A stretch of DNA of 64,000 nt from Bradyrhizobium sp. 149. Its GTDB lineage: Bacteria; Pseudomonadota; Alphaproteobacteria; Rhizobiales; Xanthobacteraceae. Shown piece by piece: positions 1-9,217 of this stretch. The notes beneath the pieces are model-generated. The model had not been told where the DNA came from, searched no databases, and worked only from the letters and a program-made list of their open reading frames with translations. Each line of letters begins with the position of its first letter. Within the stretch, counting starts at the first letter, position 1. Position numbers and translations under genes: made by a program. The DNA lies in NCBI RefSeq assembly GCF_023073915.1, contig NZ_JADPKK010000019.1, forward strand, positions 1 to 64,000, written 5' to 3'.

Positions 1-428
1 ACCGCGCCGGTTGACGCGAATGCCGCCTCCGCAAGAGCTTGACCGTAGCAACGACGGCCAGGACCACACGGTTTTGCCGTACGCACGGCCCGCCATTTCG
101 CCGCAGTTTTTCCAGCCCTGTCGACGGAGCCGGAAACTTACTGGCGAGACGAACCTGACAGCGCCGTCCGTCCGCGCGACGCCTTGGGCTCACGGAGAGC
201 AATCCGCCCTGCCCTTAGCCTCGCGCCCGACGCTGCCGCGTCCACCGCAAGCCCGGCTCGCATATCGTGACGACGTACGATCGCCCCTCTTGGGTGAGCC
301 GGGATGGGCGACACATACGCCGTTTCCGAATTTCGGTAAAGCGGAATGTTTTCGTGACGGGAGATTGACAGCGCGGCGACACAGGCGAGGAGGCGTGGCC
401 AGGAAGACTCCATCCGGCTGCGCGAGAG
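1..428. other. Stretch without a convincing gene
   Basis: I see no supportable gene here. Open frames exist on both strands, but their translations are Arg/Pro/Ala-rich with no start signal or recognisable motif, as expected for chance frames in GC-rich DNA. The segment lies downstream of the leftward TolA-like gene, so it may contain its 3' untranslated end. No hairpin with a T-run was recognised. Confidence 0.5.
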
Positions 429-1415
429 CTATCCGCCGAAATCCCGTGGGCTGAACGGCAAATCCATTATCTTCCATTCCTCGTATTTGTCGGCCGGCAG
501 CATCTTGTAGGGCTGGCAGGCTTGCAGCGCGCTCATTGCGGACTTCACCAGGGCGACGCCCTTCACGGACGGCGGGGCCTCGATCAAGATCGGCTCGCGC
601 GCCAGCGTTCCGTCGGTGGCGAGCACCGTGCGCAGCTTGATGCGGACGTTGTCGGTCGGCGCGAGGCCAGCCGGCAGCTTGGCGCAGGTTCGCAAGTGGC
701 GACGCAGCTCGGCGATGATTTCGGCCGGCAGCTTGGCTGCGATTGAATCCTTGGCATCGCCGCCATCGTCCTTGGGCGCGTCTTTCGGCAGCTCCGGCGG
801 CAATTCCGGCGGCAGGCCCAGCATGACGCCGTACTTGACGGTGACGTCAGCCTCCGGCGCCTGATAGGCCGGCGGCGGCGCGGCCTCTGGCTGCTGCATC
901 GCTTGTGGCAGTGGCTGCGGTGTTGGGAGCTGCGGCGTCGCCTGAAGTGGCGGTTGCTGCATCGGTTGAGGCTGGGCTTGCGGCGGCGGCTGTTGCGGCT
1001 GTGCGTTGGCCTCGCTCGGCTTTGGCGCCTGCGAGGGTTGCGGCTGTGGCTGTTTCTGCTGCGTCGGCTGCTGCGGTTCGGGCGACGCCTGCTGCTGCGA
1101 TGATTGCGATGCGGCCCGCTGTTTGGCCGCGGACTTCGTCGCCCCGTCCGTCTTGTCGGTGAGATCAAACTTCGGCAGTTTCAGGTCAGGCAGCGGCTCC
1201 GGGGGATTCTCCTTGAGCTCTTGCTTGACCTTCTCCTCGGCCTTGGCCTCCTCCTGCTTCACCTGCTCCGGCGTCACGATGCTGACGGAAACCGATTCGG
1301 GCGGGCTGGCGTGAAACGGATGGACTTCGCTGATCACGATGATCAGCGCGACCAGCGTCAAATGGGCGATCGCTGACGCTGCAATATCTGTCCGTATGAT
1401 CTTCCGCAGTTCCAT
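429..1415 (-). CDS. TolA/TonB-like cell-envelope protein
   Basis: A 328-residue protein with one N-terminal membrane anchor (about residues 12-30), a charged Lys/Glu segment, a long Pro/Gln-rich linker (about 95-185) and a globular C-terminal domain (about 225-320). This is the layout of TolA and TonB proteins, which span the periplasm from the inner membrane to outer-membrane partners. The C-terminal part holds a Cys pair (RTCAKL and QACQP), as in alphaproteobacterial TolA-like proteins. There are no tolQ, tolR, exbB or exbD genes beside it, so its motor partner is unknown. The family layout is visible; the exact role (envelope integrity or energy transduction) is inference. Confidence 0.75.
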   Translation of the reverse strand: MELRKIIRTDIAASAIAHLTLVALIIVISEVHPFHASPPESVSVSIVTPEQVKQEEAKAEEKVKQELKENPPEPLPDLKLPKFDLTDKTDGATKSAAKQRAASQSSQQQASPEPQQPTQQKQPQPQPSQAPKPSEANAQPQQPPPQAQPQPMQQPPLQATPQLPTPQPLPQAMQQPEAAPPPAYQAPEADVTVKYGVMLGLPPELPPELPKDAPKDDGGDAKDSIAAKLPAEIIAELRRHLRTCAKLPAGLAPTDNVRIKLRTVLATDGTLAREPILIEAPPSVKGVALVKSAMSALQACQPYKMLPADKYEEWKIMDLPFSPRDFGG

Positions 1416-1464
1416 TGCCTGACTTCAGGTTGCCAAGCTGGTCCTAGCATACGGCAGCCCCCTC

Positions 1465-2283
1465 TCAATCCCATTTTGGCGCGAAGCCGAAATCGGTCAG
1501 GCGGCCCCTTGGATTGGCCAGCGCGGCGATTTGGGCCATCTCGTCGTCCGAAAGCTCGAAATCGAAGATCTCGATGTTTTCCGACAGACGCTCGACGCGC
1601 GAGGTGCGCGGGATCGCAGCGACATTCTGTTGCACCAACCAACGCAGGCAGACCTGCGCCGGCGTCTTGCGATGGAGACGCCCGATCTCGGCGAGCGTCT
1701 GGTCGGTCTTGATCCGCCCCTTGGCGATCGGGCTGTAGGCGACCAGCGCGAGCCCGTGCTGGTCGCAGGCCGCCCTCACCTTCGTCTGGTCGAGATAGGG
1801 GTGGTATTCGACCTGGTTGCAAGCCAGCGGCTCCGGTGACAACGCCACCGCCTGCTCGATCAGCGCCACGGTAAAATTGGAGACGCCGATGTGGCGGGTC
1901 AGGCCCATGCGCTTGGCATGCGACAGCGCGCCCAGCGTCTCCTCCAGCGGCACGTGCGAATTGGGCCAGTGCAGCAGCAGGAGATCGACGGAGGGAAGCC
2001 GCATGCGCGCCAGACTCTCCTTGACCGAGCGTTCGAGGTCGTGGGGCGCGAAATGATTGGTCCAGACCTTTGTCGTCAGGAAGATATCGTCGCGGCGCAC
2101 GCCGGAGGCGCGCAAGCCATCGCCGACCTCGCGCTCATTGTCGTAGACCTGTGCGGTGTCGATGTGGCGATAGCCGAGCCGCAGCGCCTGCTCGACCACA
2201 CGGGCGCACATGCGCCCGCTCAGCTCCCAGGTTCCCAGCCCGATCGCCGGTATCCTTGCGCCATTGGTTTCGACGAACAGCAT
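1465..2283 (-). CDS. Aldo/keto reductase (2,5-diketogluconate reductase type)
   Basis: A 272-residue NADPH-dependent aldo/keto reductase with a single TIM-barrel. The family signatures are visible: GYRHIDTAQVYDNE near the N terminus with catalytic Asp and Tyr, a catalytic Lys in TTKVW, the His in LLLHWP, and GVSNF. The length is normal for the DkgA/DkgB branch, which reduces 2,5-diketo-gluconate, methylglyoxal and other carbonyls. The ATG follows an AGAGAGGA ribosome site. It stands alone, and the true substrate cannot be read from context. Confidence 0.9.
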   Translation of the reverse strand: MLFVETNGARIPAIGLGTWELSGRMCARVVEQALRLGYRHIDTAQVYDNEREVGDGLRASGVRRDDIFLTTKVWTNHFAPHDLERSVKESLARMRLPSVDLLLLHWPNSHVPLEETLGALSHAKRMGLTRHIGVSNFTVALIEQAVALSPEPLACNQVEYHPYLDQTKVRAACDQHGLALVAYSPIAKGRIKTDQTLAEIGRLHRKTPAQVCLRWLVQQNVAAIPRTSRVERLSENIEIFDFELSDDEMAQIAALANPRGRLTDFGFAPKWD

Positions 2284-2460
2284 GAGGAATCCTCTCTGTC
2301 GCGGTCGCCCAAATCTTCACCCAGGCGTCATTATGAACCCGGCTGGCGAAACTGCCAACGGACGACGCCGGCCGCCGGGCCAGATCTTCAGCGCAATCCT
2401 AACGGGAGGTTCGCGCCAAGCCTGTTCTGTCAGGCCTTTTCTGTCAGGCTTTTTTACGTC

Positions 2461-2479
2461 AAGCCTTGAGCTCAGGCTT
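2461..2479. terminator. Short hairpin at the 3' end of the HTH gene
   Basis: AAGCCT and AGGCTT arms with a 7-base loop overlap the stop codon of the leftward HTH gene. T-rich and repeated CTGTCAGGC segments follow between about 2428 and 2458. It could act as a weak terminator; the support is structural only. Confidence 0.35.
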
Positions 2480-2768
2480 TGGCGAGCGCCTGGAACACGG
2501 TGTCGGGCGCATGCGCGATCACCGCGAGCAGCGCGCGGGCCGGTCCCCGCGGGGCACGTTTGCCCTGCTCCCAGTTGCGGATGGTCTCGACGGGAACGCC
2601 GAGTTTGGCCGCGAACTCCATCTGGGTCAGGCAGGCGCGGCGGCGCAAATCGCGCACAGCGAGCGAGCTGGTGTGGCTTGGCGGATTCTGGATCGTGGGT
2701 TGGACCGGACACTCCTGCCCGTCCCGCAACTCGACGATCCGTCCGTCTGCCTTCAGCCGCAACCGCAT
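2472..2768 (-). CDS. Small XRE-family HTH protein (NadS/HigA-like)
   Basis: About 98 residues with a C-terminal helix-turn-helix of the kind seen in type II antitoxins and NadS-like regulators: LTQMEFAAKLGVPVETIRNW followed by EQGKRAPRGPA. The N-terminal third is a short basic/acidic strand region. I chose the second Met because a GGGGGA ribosome site sits six bases before it, while it abuts the first Met at 2774. No toxin gene is adjacent: the neighbours are an aldo/keto reductase and mgtE. It is therefore either an orphan antitoxin-like regulator or an autonomous DNA-binding protein. Confidence 0.75.
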   Translation of the reverse strand: MRLRLKADGRIVELRDGQECPVQPTIQNPPSHTSSLAVRDLRRRACLTQMEFAAKLGVPVETIRNWEQGKRAPRGPARALLAVIAHAPDTVFQALAKA

Positions 2769-2870
2769 GCTCATTCCCCCAAGCGCGGACGATGATGCGG
2801 CAGGTCGCTTAAGTTCGGATTAAAGATAGCGGCATCGTGCCCCGGACGCAGCGCGCCCGGGACGCGAGAT

Positions 2871-4292
2871 CTACCTCAGCCCAAACCACAAGGTCGCGAT
2901 GCCGAGGAAGGAGAAGAAGCCGACGACGTCGGTGACCGTGGTCACGAACGTGCCGGAGGCCACGGCCGGGTCGGCCCTGACACGTTCGAGCGCCATCGGG
3001 ATCAGGATGCCGCCGAGCGCGCCGGCGAAGAGGTTCACGATGATGGCGAGCCCGATAACGATGCCGAGGCCCGGGATCCTGAACCAGGCCACCGCGGCGA
3101 CGCCCGTGATCACTGCGAAGGCGAGACCGTTGACGAGGCCGACCAGCCCCTCGCGCATCACCACGCGCCAGGCATTGGAGGAGCCGAGCTCGCGCGTCGC
3201 CAGCGCGCGCACCGCGACGGTCATGGTCTGGGTCGCGGCATTGCCGCCCTGGCTCGCGACGATCGGCGCCAGCACGGCGAGCGCCACCATCTTCTCGAGC
3301 TGGCCTTCGAACAGGCCGAGCACCGAGGAGGCCAGAAAGGCGGTGGCGAGATTGACCAGCAGCCAGTTGAACCGCGCGCGTGCAATGGTGAACACGGTGT
3401 CGGACAGCTCTTCGTCGCTGTTGACGCCGCCGAGCGCCTTGAGGTCCTCGTCCGCCTCTTCCTCGATGACGTCCACGACGTCGTCGACGGTGATGACGCC
3501 GACGAGGCGATCCTGGGTGTCGAGCACCGGTGCTGCGACGAGATTGTACTTGCCGAACATGCGCGCCACCTCCTCCTGGTCCTCCAGGACGGAGACGCGG
3601 CGGCGATCCTCGTCGGTCAGCTCGGCAAGCGCCACCGGGCGGCGGGCGCGCAGCAGCACGTCGAGCGAGACCGCGCCCTGCCAGTGCTGCTCCTTGTCGA
3701 CGACGTAGATCTCGTAGAAGCGGTCAGGCAGATCCGGCGTCTCGCGCATGTAGTCGATCGCCTGGCCGACGGTGAAATCCTGCGGCACTGCGATGAACTC
3801 GGTCTGCATCCGGCGGCCGGCGGAATTTTCCGGATAAAGCAGGCTGCGCTCGAGCGCGACGCGCTCCTTGAGCGGCAGCTTCTCGAGGATCTCCTCCTGC
3901 TCGGCCTCGTCGAGGGTTTCCAGCAGCTCGACCGCGTCGTCGGATTCGAGCTCGCGGACACCCTCCGCGACGGTCTCCGGCGGCAGTTCCTCGAGGATCT
4001 CCTCGCGCACGCCCTCGTCGAGCTCGTTCAGCGCGGAGAAGTCGAAATCGCGCCCCGTCAACTCGACCAGGCGGACGCGGTCGTCGGGCTCGAGAGCCCC
4101 GATCAGATCGCCGAGATCGGCCTCGTGCAGCTCGGCAACGCAGGCACGGAGCGCGGCGCTGTTGCCGGCCTCGATCGCATGGGCAATTTCCGCGACGAAT
4201 TCGTGACGAATTTCGCCGTCTTCATTGCGCATCGGCACGTGGTCGAGTACCGAATCCGCGGCAGAGGCGGCACCGTCCATATGTTCATCCAT
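2871..4292 (-). CDS. mgtE: Magnesium transporter MgtE
   Basis: A 473-residue MgtE channel for Mg2+. It has an acidic N-terminal superhelical domain with repeated LLETLDEAEQ-type helices (about 35-165), two CBS domains (about 170-295) and a five-helix membrane domain (about 310-473) containing the conserved APIVASQGGNAATQ pore segment. The CBS and N domains gate the channel by sensing cytosolic Mg2+ in the family. The start at the internal Met (MDEHMDG) is preferred because a GAGG ribosome site precedes it; the upstream extension lacks family similarity and overlaps the divergent deacetylase gene. Confidence 0.95.
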   Translation of the reverse strand: MDEHMDGAASAADSVLDHVPMRNEDGEIRHEFVAEIAHAIEAGNSAALRACVAELHEADLGDLIGALEPDDRVRLVELTGRDFDFSALNELDEGVREEILEELPPETVAEGVRELESDDAVELLETLDEAEQEEILEKLPLKERVALERSLLYPENSAGRRMQTEFIAVPQDFTVGQAIDYMRETPDLPDRFYEIYVVDKEQHWQGAVSLDVLLRARRPVALAELTDEDRRRVSVLEDQEEVARMFGKYNLVAAPVLDTQDRLVGVITVDDVVDVIEEEADEDLKALGGVNSDEELSDTVFTIARARFNWLLVNLATAFLASSVLGLFEGQLEKMVALAVLAPIVASQGGNAATQTMTVAVRALATRELGSSNAWRVVMREGLVGLVNGLAFAVITGVAAVAWFRIPGLGIVIGLAIIVNLFAGALGGILIPMALERVRADPAVASGTFVTTVTDVVGFFSFLGIATLWFGLR

Positions 4293-4375
4293 GGCGCGCC
4301 TCGCCGTTTGACAGGTTGGATCGGGTTGTCTGAGCTGACGGTTCAGGCAATACCCACAAGGCAACTCTGAGCGCA

Positions 4376-5182
4376 ATGACAAAGATGCTTCGACTGAGGT
4401 GGACCGCAATGGCGGCAGGCGCAGCCCTCGCCGCCCTCACCGGTATCGCCTCGACCGAAGCCGCCGAGTGCCCGCGCAAGGACACGCTCGGCACCTCCCG
4501 CATTCTGAGCGTCGACGCCAAAACCACGCCGCGCGTGGGCCTGAAGAGCTTTCCGCACACGTTGGCCCTGGTCGATCACGAGGTCGTGCTGACCTTCGAC
4601 GACGGACCGCATCCGCCGACGACGTCGAAGGTGCTGGCCGCGCTGGCGCAGGAGTGCGTGCGCGCGACCTTCTTCCTGATCGGCCTGCACGCCTCCGAAC
4701 ACCCTGACATGGTCAAGCGCATCGCCCGCGAAGGCCACAGCATCGGCCACCACACCTTCTCGCATCCGTTCATGGCGCGGATCCCGTTCGATAAGGCGAA
4801 GAGCGAGATCGACCGCGGCATTGCCGCCGACGAGATGGCCCTGCACGGGACGTCGACGACGACACCATCGACGCCGTTCTTCCGGTTTCCCTATTTCGAA
4901 GCCACGCAAGCCGGGCTGGACCTGCTCCAGTCCCGCGGCATCGTCGTTTTCGGAGCCGACCTGTGGGCCAGCGACTGGAACGAGATGACGCCGGAGCAGG
5001 AATTGAAGCTCGTCACCGAGCGCCTCGCCGCCGCCCGCAAGGGTATCATCCTCTTCCACGATCCCAAGGCGCGCACGGCCGCGATCATGCCGGCCTTCCT
5101 GCGGTATCTGAGGGAGAACGGCTATCGGGTGGTTCACGTCGTGCCCGCGGGCACATCACAGAAGAATGCCGACGCGCATTGA
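4376..5182 (+). CDS. Secreted polysaccharide deacetylase (NodB domain), copy 1
   Basis: A 268-residue protein with a signal peptide (about residues 1-30) followed by a NodB-homology domain. The metal-binding TFDDGP motif and the second motif HHTFSHPF are intact, and the late ILFHDP motif supplies the catalytic histidine. Family members remove N-acetyl groups from peptidoglycan, chitin-like or exopolysaccharide chains in the periplasm. It is divergent from mgtE, and a paralogue lies 180 bases downstream in the same direction, so a two-gene unit is likely. The true substrate is unknown. Confidence 0.9.
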   Translation: MTKMLRLRWTAMAAGAALAALTGIASTEAAECPRKDTLGTSRILSVDAKTTPRVGLKSFPHTLALVDHEVVLTFDDGPHPPTTSKVLAALAQECVRATFFLIGLHASEHPDMVKRIAREGHSIGHHTFSHPFMARIPFDKAKSEIDRGIAADEMALHGTSTTTPSTPFFRFPYFEATQAGLDLLQSRGIVVFGADLWASDWNEMTPEQELKLVTERLAAARKGIILFHDPKARTAAIMPAFLRYLRENGYRVVHVVPAGTSQKNADAH

Positions 5183-5361
5183 TGCCCGAATGTCACGCCG
5201 GCGCAAAATGGGGTGATTTGGGCCCTATTAACAGTCTGTTCATGCTACGCCATGCAAGTATTAAAGGGTGCTTGTAACGGGATGGGTTCTTGCGCCTGAA
5301 CCGTTTCCTGATGTCTCCGACCTACTATGGCGGCAATCGCATAAGAGGGCAGACCGGGTTC

Positions 5362-6669
5362 ATGATCGAAAGTAGCGTTGTCGTTCGGACGCGATCGTGG
5401 ATCGTCCTTTGCCTTGGCAGATTGCTTGGCGGATTGCTTGGTTTGCTGACCATCGGCTCGCCGGCGGCCGTTGCCGCCGACTGCCCCGGCCATCCGGACG
5501 CGCTCGGGACCTCCCGCACTCTCATCGTCGATCCGGGCGCGCATCCCCGCATCGGCACCATGCAGTACCGCGAGACGCTGCCGCTGAAGGACCACGAAGT
5601 CGTCCTGACCTTCGACGACGGTCCGTTGCCGAAATATTCCAATCAGGTGCTGCAGATCCTCGCCGACGAGTGCATCAAGGCGACCTTCTTCATCATCGGT
5701 GAACAGGCCAAGGCCAACCCGGAAGGCGTCCGCAAGCTGGTTGCGGCGGGCCACACCGTCGGCACGCACAGCATGAACCATCCACTGACGTTCGACCGGA
5801 TGCCGCTCGACAAGGCCGAGACCCAGATCAACGGCGGCATCGAGTGGACCTCGGCGGCGATGAGCGATCCGTCCAAGCTGGCGCCGTTCTTCCGCATTCC
5901 CGGCCTGATGCGCGCCGAAGGCGTCGAAAACCTTCTGATCTCGCGCGGCATCCAGGTCTGGAGCGCCGATTTCCCGGCCGACGACTGGCGCCATGTGTCG
6001 TCCGATCGCGTCTATCAGCTCGCGATGCAGCGGCTTGAGGCCAAGGGCAAGGGCATTCTGCTGCTGCACGATATCCAGCCGCGCACGGTGGCGGCGCTGC
6101 CGAAGATCATCCGCGATTTGAAGGCTCGCGGCTATCGCATCGTGCATGTGGTGCCCGCGACCGCCGACCTGCCGGCGACGCCGACGACGCCGGTGGAATG
6201 GCTGCTGCACCCGCCGACCGAGACCACGCCGATCGCGCGCTGGCCGGCCGTGCCCAACTTCGTGTTCGCGCAGACCAAAACGCTTCCGGCCCCCGCGCTG
6301 GCAGACCTCAACGCGCGGACCGAGCATCAAGCGCTGCTGCCGCGCAAAACCATGGCGCTCGCCGATGTCGCAGCCACCCTGCCCGTGCCCGGCCGTGATC
6401 TCTTTGCGATCCCTGAGGGCTCGGTCGAGGTGCTGCTGTCGACGACCTTGTCGCGGCGCGCCGCGACGCGGCTGGCAATGGCGGCCGAGACGCCTCGCGC
6501 CGCCAAGAGCAAGGCCGGCAAGTCGCACGCCCCCCGCACCGCGCGCGCTGCTCATGTCACACCGAAGCATGCAGCAGAGGCCAACGGCACTGCTCCCAAG
6601 AGCACTGCCCTCAAGAGCACTGTGCCGCGCCCGACCCGTGTGGCGAGCCTGAAGAAGCGCGCGCCGTAA
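5362..6669 (+). CDS. Secreted polysaccharide deacetylase with basic C-terminal tail, copy 2
   Basis: About 435 residues from the ATG at 5362, which gives a proper signal peptide; an upstream in-frame TTG at 5290 is less convincing. The NodB domain (about 45-270) keeps TFDDGP, THSMNHPL and LLLHDI. It shares the mature N-terminal pattern (CPxxxDxLGTSRxLxVD) with the preceding gene, so the two are tandem duplicates. Copy 2 adds about 150 residues, ending in a Lys/Ala/Thr/Pro-rich basic tail of about 60 residues that could bind anionic wall or envelope polymers. That function of the tail is inference. Confidence 0.88.
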   Translation: MIESSVVVRTRSWIVLCLGRLLGGLLGLLTIGSPAAVAADCPGHPDALGTSRTLIVDPGAHPRIGTMQYRETLPLKDHEVVLTFDDGPLPKYSNQVLQILADECIKATFFIIGEQAKANPEGVRKLVAAGHTVGTHSMNHPLTFDRMPLDKAETQINGGIEWTSAAMSDPSKLAPFFRIPGLMRAEGVENLLISRGIQVWSADFPADDWRHVSSDRVYQLAMQRLEAKGKGILLLHDIQPRTVAALPKIIRDLKARGYRIVHVVPATADLPATPTTPVEWLLHPPTETTPIARWPAVPNFVFAQTKTLPAPALADLNARTEHQALLPRKTMALADVAATLPVPGRDLFAIPEGSVEVLLSTTLSRRAATRLAMAAETPRAAKSKAGKSHAPRTARAAHVTPKHAAEANGTAPKSTALKSTVPRPTRVASLKKRAP

Positions 6670-6673
6670 AGCC

Positions 6674-7048
6674 CTACTGCCGCATGATGTTGGCGACGCA
6701 GAGCAACACGATCAGCGCCAGGAACAACAGGTCCATATAGGACTTGAGCTCGCCGTCGCGCCGCAGCCGCGCGACGTCGACCACGACCTGCTTGCGCGCG
6801 CTCGTTCCGCCCGCGCCGTCATTGATCGGGGCCTGAAGGCGCTTGGTCTCGGCTTCCAGCTTCTCGATCTTCTGATAAAAGTAGAACGCCCGCAGCGTCG
6901 AGGCTGCGCGCATGCCTGTATAGACCAGCACCAGGATCGCGATGATCGCCCGGTTCTGGTACTTCTCCATGAAGTTCAGACTGAAATAGACCATCGCCAT
7001 GAATGCGAAGTTGGTCACGAAGCGATAGACGAAGCTTAAAAAGACCAT
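6674..7048 (-). CDS. Small membrane protein with three hydrophobic segments
   Basis: A 124-residue protein with hydrophobic stretches near residues 5-23, 32-48 and 105-122. A Lys/Glu-rich amphipathic helix (KIEKLEAETKRLQ, about 58-72) separates the second and third. I do not recognise a named family. It ends five bases from the convergent deacetylase gene and shares no operon partner, so context gives no function. Confidence 0.75.
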   Translation of the reverse strand: MVFLSFVYRFVTNFAFMAMVYFSLNFMEKYQNRAIIAILVLVYTGMRAASTLRAFYFYQKIEKLEAETKRLQAPINDGAGGTSARKQVVVDVARLRRDGELKSYMDLLFLALIVLLCVANIMRQ

Positions 7049-7309
7049 GCGGGCTCAAGCCTTGAAGGTGGCGCAACCGGATCGTGTTGCGAATGCGGGG
7101 ATCGGGGCCTGACCGGAACAGCCGGCCTGGATACGGTGCAGGCCCGTCTACGCCAATTTTGTTTCAACAAAGATACTATCGCCCCTGCAATTGCCGCCTT
7201 TTAGCCACGGCCGGCCATAATGCAAGCCGGAGCACGGCCGTCGGCCGCTCGGCGCCCGCAACGGCTCAATGGAGATTTGGCGAAAGCCGCGATAGACTAC
7301 CGCCGCCAC

Positions 7310-7582
7310 ATGTGGGGTCTGCCGATGCCGAAGAAGGGAATCACCGGCCACGACGACTGGGTTCTGACCGAGGCGCTGGCGACTGCGCTGGTCGCGCTGG
7401 AGCAGCTCGAAGCCAAGCACCAGCCGAACGCGCATATGGACGATATCCGCAAGATGCTCTCGAACGGCAAGGAGCCGGCGGCGGTGAGCCTGCACCTCGC
7501 CCAGGCCAAATGCCGCCTGTTTCCCGACCTCGATCCGCTGGAGATCTACCGGGAATACGGCATCGGCGAGGAATATGGCTGA
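7310..7582 (+). CDS. Hypothetical alpha-helical protein
   Basis: A 90-residue protein starting at MWGLPMPKKG. An in-frame ATG at 7220 would add 30 Arg/Ala-rich residues that look non-coding. The sequence is helical and mildly acidic, contains a LATALVALEQLEAKHQPN helix and ends LEIYREYGIGEEYG. No domain is recognised. Codon use is typical of the surrounding genes, which supports its reality. Confidence 0.7.
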   Translation: MWGLPMPKKGITGHDDWVLTEALATALVALEQLEAKHQPNAHMDDIRKMLSNGKEPAAVSLHLAQAKCRLFPDLDPLEIYREYGIGEEYG

Positions 7583-7603
7583 GGGCGCCGTTGACCGGCC
7601 GAA

Positions 7604-7792
7604 CTAGGGTCCGCCCGCGACCGATCCCGCGATCACCATGACCAGCGCGGCAAGGTCGATCTTGCCGTTGACGATCAACTCCTCCGAGTTTTTCAGAGCG
7701 TCGCCGTCCTGGACCTCGAGCGATTGCGGCCGGTTCGCCGCCTGCCGCTGCAGTTCGCCAATGATGGCTTCCTTGAGCTTCTCTTCGAGCAT
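7604..7792 (-). CDS. Hypothetical small protein
   Basis: A 62-residue protein with an amphipathic N-terminal helix (MLEEKLKEAIIGELQRQ) and a hydrophobic, Gly-ending C terminus (IDLAALVMVIAGSVAGGP). The start at 7792 is chosen because GAGGA lies seven bases upstream and it begins ten bases after the copper-binding protein gene ends, so the two are probably co-transcribed. Function is unknown. Confidence 0.65.
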   Translation of the reverse strand: MLEEKLKEAIIGELQRQAANRPQSLEVQDGDALKNSEELIVNGKIDLAALVMVIAGSVAGGP

Positions 7793-7802
7793 GGCTTCGT
7801 CC

Positions 7803-8132
7803 TCAGGCCGCCATCGCACGGCAGGATTGTGCGCAGGAGCGGCACATGGCGACGCACTCGTCCATGCCGCCGACCCGCTCGCAATCCTCGGCGCATTCGG
7901 TGCAGATTTCGGCGCATTCGCCGCAGGTATGCCGGTGATGCGGCGTGTTGATCAGCATGAAATGCGCCGCCGTCCGGCACATTTCGGCGCACGCCATCAT
8001 CAGGCGGAAATGCTTGGGCTCGACGTGCCTGCCGCCGGTTTCGAGGCAGCGATTCATCGCCGTGCCGAGGCAGGTCTGGTAGCAGCTCATGCAGAGCGCG
8101 ATGCAGCGCGTCATGTCTTCGGATTGAGCCAT
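7803..8132 (-). CDS. Four-helix-bundle copper-binding protein (DUF326/Csp type)
   Basis: A 109-residue Cys-rich protein with 16 cysteines, many in C-x2-C or C-x3-C spacing along predicted helices (for example CIALCMSCYQTC and CGECAEICTEC), plus a His-rich turn HHRH. This is the pattern of the copper-storage proteins Csp1 and Csp3, where Cys residues line the core of a helical bundle and bind many Cu(I) ions. No signal peptide is visible, so it should be cytosolic like Csp3. GGAGA precedes the start. The neighbouring cation efflux gene supports a metal-handling unit. Confidence 0.88.
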   Translation of the reverse strand: MAQSEDMTRCIALCMSCYQTCLGTAMNRCLETGGRHVEPKHFRLMMACAEMCRTAAHFMLINTPHHRHTCGECAEICTECAEDCERVGGMDECVAMCRSCAQSCRAMAA

Positions 8133-8244
8133 CCGTTTTCTCCAGTTGCGCGTCACCCAGCCCGCCGCACCACCAAGACCAGGCAACGCCCTTCGTTCCC
8201 GGTTCCGGTGAATTGACACCGGAGAAACCCTGCAGGGCCGCGCG

Positions 8245-9198
8245 CTAGCCGTACCGTCTCGCGCGCACCGCCCGGTAGCGGACGTCGGTCTGCGGCTTGA
8301 CGAAGAGCGCCGCCACGCTCGGATGGCGTTTGCGGATCTCGGTCTCGATCGAAATGACGCATTTCTCGATGTCGTCGGCGCGCTTGTCATCCGCAAACTC
8401 GATGCTCAAGGCGGCCACGATTTCGACCGGCGACAGCTGCACCGTCAGTAGACCGTTGGCCCGGAGCACGCCGGGTGAGCGCCTGGCGATGTCGAGGACG
8501 GACCGCGCAAGCTCCGGATCGGCCGGCTCGCCGATCAGCAGGCTCTTGCTCTCGCGGGCAAGGCCAATAGACACAATCGCCAGCAACAATCCGATCAGGA
8601 TCGAACCGATCCCGTCCCAGGCCGGCTCGTCCAGCCAAACGGCGGCCGCAACGGCTGCGGCGGCAATGACGATGCCGATCAAAGCCGCGCTGTCCTCGAG
8701 CAGCACCATGAAGGCCGGAGGATCCTTGCTGCGCACGAAGGCCTGATAATATCCAAATCGCCGCCCATCCGCGCTGAAGCGCCGCAAAGCAACCAGCCAG
8801 GAGCCGCCTTCGAACAGGAACGACAGCCCGAGCACCACGAAGCTGACCATGGGATTTTCGATCGGCTTGGGAGCAGCGACGTGCAGAATGCCCTGATAGA
8901 GCGAGACGCCGGCACCCAGCGCGAAGATGAGCAGCGCAACGATGAAGCTCCAGAAATACAGCTCGCGTCCATAACCGAGCGGATGGGATTCGTCCGGCGG
9001 ACGGCTCGCGCGCCGGTAGCCGTAGAGCAGCAGGATCTCGTTGGTCGTGTCGACGAGCGAATGCACCGCTTCGCTCGTCATGGCCGAGCTTCCCGTCCAG
9101 GCCGCGGCGCCGATCTTCGTGACCGCGACGAGGACGTTGCCGAGCAGGGCCGCATAGACCGAGGTCTTCGAGGACAATTCTGCCGCTATGTCTGCCAA
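8245..9198 (-). CDS. Cation diffusion facilitator transporter, ZnT9-like branch
   Basis: A 317-residue CDF transporter with six predicted membrane helices and a C-terminal cytosolic domain (about 215-310). The helix II metal-site motif SEAVHSLVDTTNE is classical. Helix V reads LLEDSAALIG instead of the usual HxxxD, as in the SLC30A9/ZnT9 branch. The start codon is TTG, since no in-frame ATG lies between the upstream stop and the first helix. It follows the flavoprotein gene by 19 bases on the same strand. Zinc or another divalent cation is the likely substrate; copper is not typical for CDFs. Confidence 0.88.
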   Translation of the reverse strand: MADIAAELSSKTSVYAALLGNVLVAVTKIGAAAWTGSSAMTSEAVHSLVDTTNEILLLYGYRRASRPPDESHPLGYGRELYFWSFIVALLIFALGAGVSLYQGILHVAAPKPIENPMVSFVVLGLSFLFEGGSWLVALRRFSADGRRFGYYQAFVRSKDPPAFMVLLEDSAALIGIVIAAAAVAAAVWLDEPAWDGIGSILIGLLLAIVSIGLARESKSLLIGEPADPELARSVLDIARRSPGVLRANGLLTVQLSPVEIVAALSIEFADDKRADDIEKCVISIETEIRKRHPSVAALFVKPQTDVRYRAVRARRYG

Positions 9199-9217
9199 TG
9201 TCCCGATACCCCGCTCC

